The notes under the pieces were generated by a model. It saw only the letters and a list, made by a program, of their open reading frames with translations. It did no database searches and was not told where the DNA came from. A DNA stretch of 6,004 nt from JAZLIC01 sp045617225 (GTDB lineage: Bacteria; Bacillota; Clostridia; Monoglobales; Monoglobaceae): the NCBI GenBank assembly GCA_045617225.1, contig JAZLIC010000029.1, positions 1 through 6,004 on the forward strand. Direction: 5' to 3'. This document shows, piece after piece, positions 5,011 to 6,004 of the stretch. Numbering within the stretch: position 1 is the stretch's first letter; each line of letters opens with the position of its first letter. Made by a program: the position numbers and the translations under genes.

Positions 5011-6004
5011 ATGGCAAAATTATGGGGCGGTCGTTTTTCAAAGGCAACCGATGCACTTGTAGACGACTTTAATTCATCTATAAGATTTGATGCGCGTATG
5101 TATCGTCAGGATATTGCGGGCAGTATTGCCCATGCAACTATGCTCGGCAAGCAAGGGATTATTCCTGAAAGCGATGCAGACCTTATTGTAAAAACATTAA
5201 AGGAAATCAAAAGCGACATTGATAATAATAAAATAGAGTTTTTGATTGATGCAGAGGATATTCATATGAATATCGAAACTATCCTTATATCACGCATCGG
5301 CGATGTCGGCAAGCGACTTCATACAGGCAGAAGCCGAAACGACCAGGTAGCACTTGATGTGCGTATGTATCTTCGTGACGAGATTGACGAGATTTTGGGT
5401 GAAGTTCAAAACCTGAGGCGTACAATCCTTAACCTTGCGGAGAAGAATATAGACACGATTATGCCCGGTTATACACATCTTCAAAAGGCACAGCCTATTA
5501 CCTTTGCCCATCACCTTATGGCGTATTATGAAATGTTAAAGCGTGATGGAGAGCGTCTTTCGGATTGCCGAAAAAGGCTTAATATTATGCCTCTCGGCAG
5601 TGGTGCATTGGCAGGCACGACATATCCTTTGGACCGTGAGTGTGTTGCGACGCAGCTTGGCTTTGATGGTGTAACAAAGAACAGTTTAGACGGTGTTTCC
5701 GACAGGGATTTCGTTTTGGAACTTGCATTTGACTTGTCAGTGATTATGACGCATCTCAGCCGATTTTCAGAGGAGATAATCCTTTGGAGTTCAAATGAAT
5801 TTGGCTTTATTGAGCTTGATGATGCATACAGTACAGGTTCAAGCATTATGCCGCAGAAGAAGAACCCTGATGTCGCAGAGCTTGTGCGTGGTAAGACGGG
5901 CAGGGTTTACGGCTCGCTTCAAGGACTGCTGACAATGATGAAGGGACTTCCCCTTGCCTATAACAAAGATATGCAGGAGGATAAAGAACAGATTTTCGAT
6001 GCAA
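5011..6004 (+). CDS. argH: Argininosuccinate lyase, 3' end cut off by the window
   Basis: The frame is open from ATG at 5011 to the right edge: 331 codons of an expected 450-470. Argininosuccinate lyase splits argininosuccinate into arginine and fumarate, the last step of arginine synthesis, as a homotetramer of the fumarase/aspartase superfamily. Landmarks seen are KLWGGRFS (3-10), EDIHMNIE (82-89), HTGRSRNDQVALD (104-116), YTHLQKAQP (154-162, with the conserved His156), SGALAGTTYPLDRE (197-210) and the superfamily signature GSSIMPQKKNPD (276-287), whose serine loop supplies the catalytic base. The end of the fragment (LAYNKDMQEDKEQIFDA) is also typical. GAGGG at 4999-5003 lies 7 nt before the start. 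The gene sits 27 nt after argG with no terminator between, so they form an argGH operon. The part present looks intact. Confidence 0.98.
   Translation, partial: MAKLWGGRFSKATDALVDDFNSSIRFDARMYRQDIAGSIAHATMLGKQGIIPESDADLIVKTLKEIKSDIDNNKIEFLIDAEDIHMNIETILISRIGDVGKRLHTGRSRNDQVALDVRMYLRDEIDEILGEVQNLRRTILNLAEKNIDTIMPGYTHLQKAQPITFAHHLMAYYEMLKRDGERLSDCRKRLNIMPLGSGALAGTTYPLDRECVATQLGFDGVTKNSLDGVSDRDFVLELAFDLSVIMTHLSRFSEEIILWSSNEFGFIELDDAYSTGSSIMPQKKNPDVAELVRGKTGRVYGSLQGLLTMMKGLPLAYNKDMQEDKEQIFDA

Overview
The window looks like chromosomal DNA from an anaerobic, low-GC, probably spore-forming Firmicute of the class Clostridia. The evidence is AT-rich intergenic DNA, strong AGGAGG-type ribosome binding sites, consensus sigma-A promoters with 17-bp spacers, a TM1266-family protein tied to [FeFe]-hydrogenase systems, an ECF-transporter S component, and a SpoIID-like protein with peptidoglycan-binding repeats. 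No mobile element, CRISPR array or obvious foreign island was seen.

Layout. Bases 1-916 hold a leftward unit: a sigma-A promoter (888-916), a leader of about 120 nt containing an intrinsic terminator and a competing hairpin (759-881), a TM1266-family small regulator (513-758), and an ECF S component running off the left edge (1-485). Next is a leftward tRNA-Arg(CCT) gene (982-1058) with its own promoter (1095-1123) and terminator (951-982). Bases 1177-3056 carry a rightward two-gene unit: a 167-aa protein with a predicted beta-sandwich domain, then a 452-aa protein with a shortened, divergent SpoIID-like domain and three peptidoglycan-binding domains. It ends at a terminator hairpin (3074-3137) shared with the convergent gene ruvC (3171-3656, leftward). 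From 3656 to 3766 two divergent promoters share one -10 region. The rightward one drives argG (3766-4983) and argH (5011 to beyond the right edge), the last two steps of arginine synthesis.

How the genes work together. argG and argH make argininosuccinate from citrulline and aspartate and then split it to arginine and fumarate. RuvC is the Holliday-junction resolvase and stands apart from ruvAB here. The 1177-3056 pair has no signal peptides and probably acts together on or near peptidoglycan, plausibly in the developing spore; its exact role is not known to me. The TM1266/ECF pair suggests a link between hydrogenase cofactor biology and uptake of a small molecule, controlled by premature termination in the leader.

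The least explained parts are the attenuator-like leader upstream of the TM1266 gene and the SpoIID-like protein, which has Asn where the catalytic Glu of SpoIID is expected. Most of the rest is ordinary housekeeping DNA.
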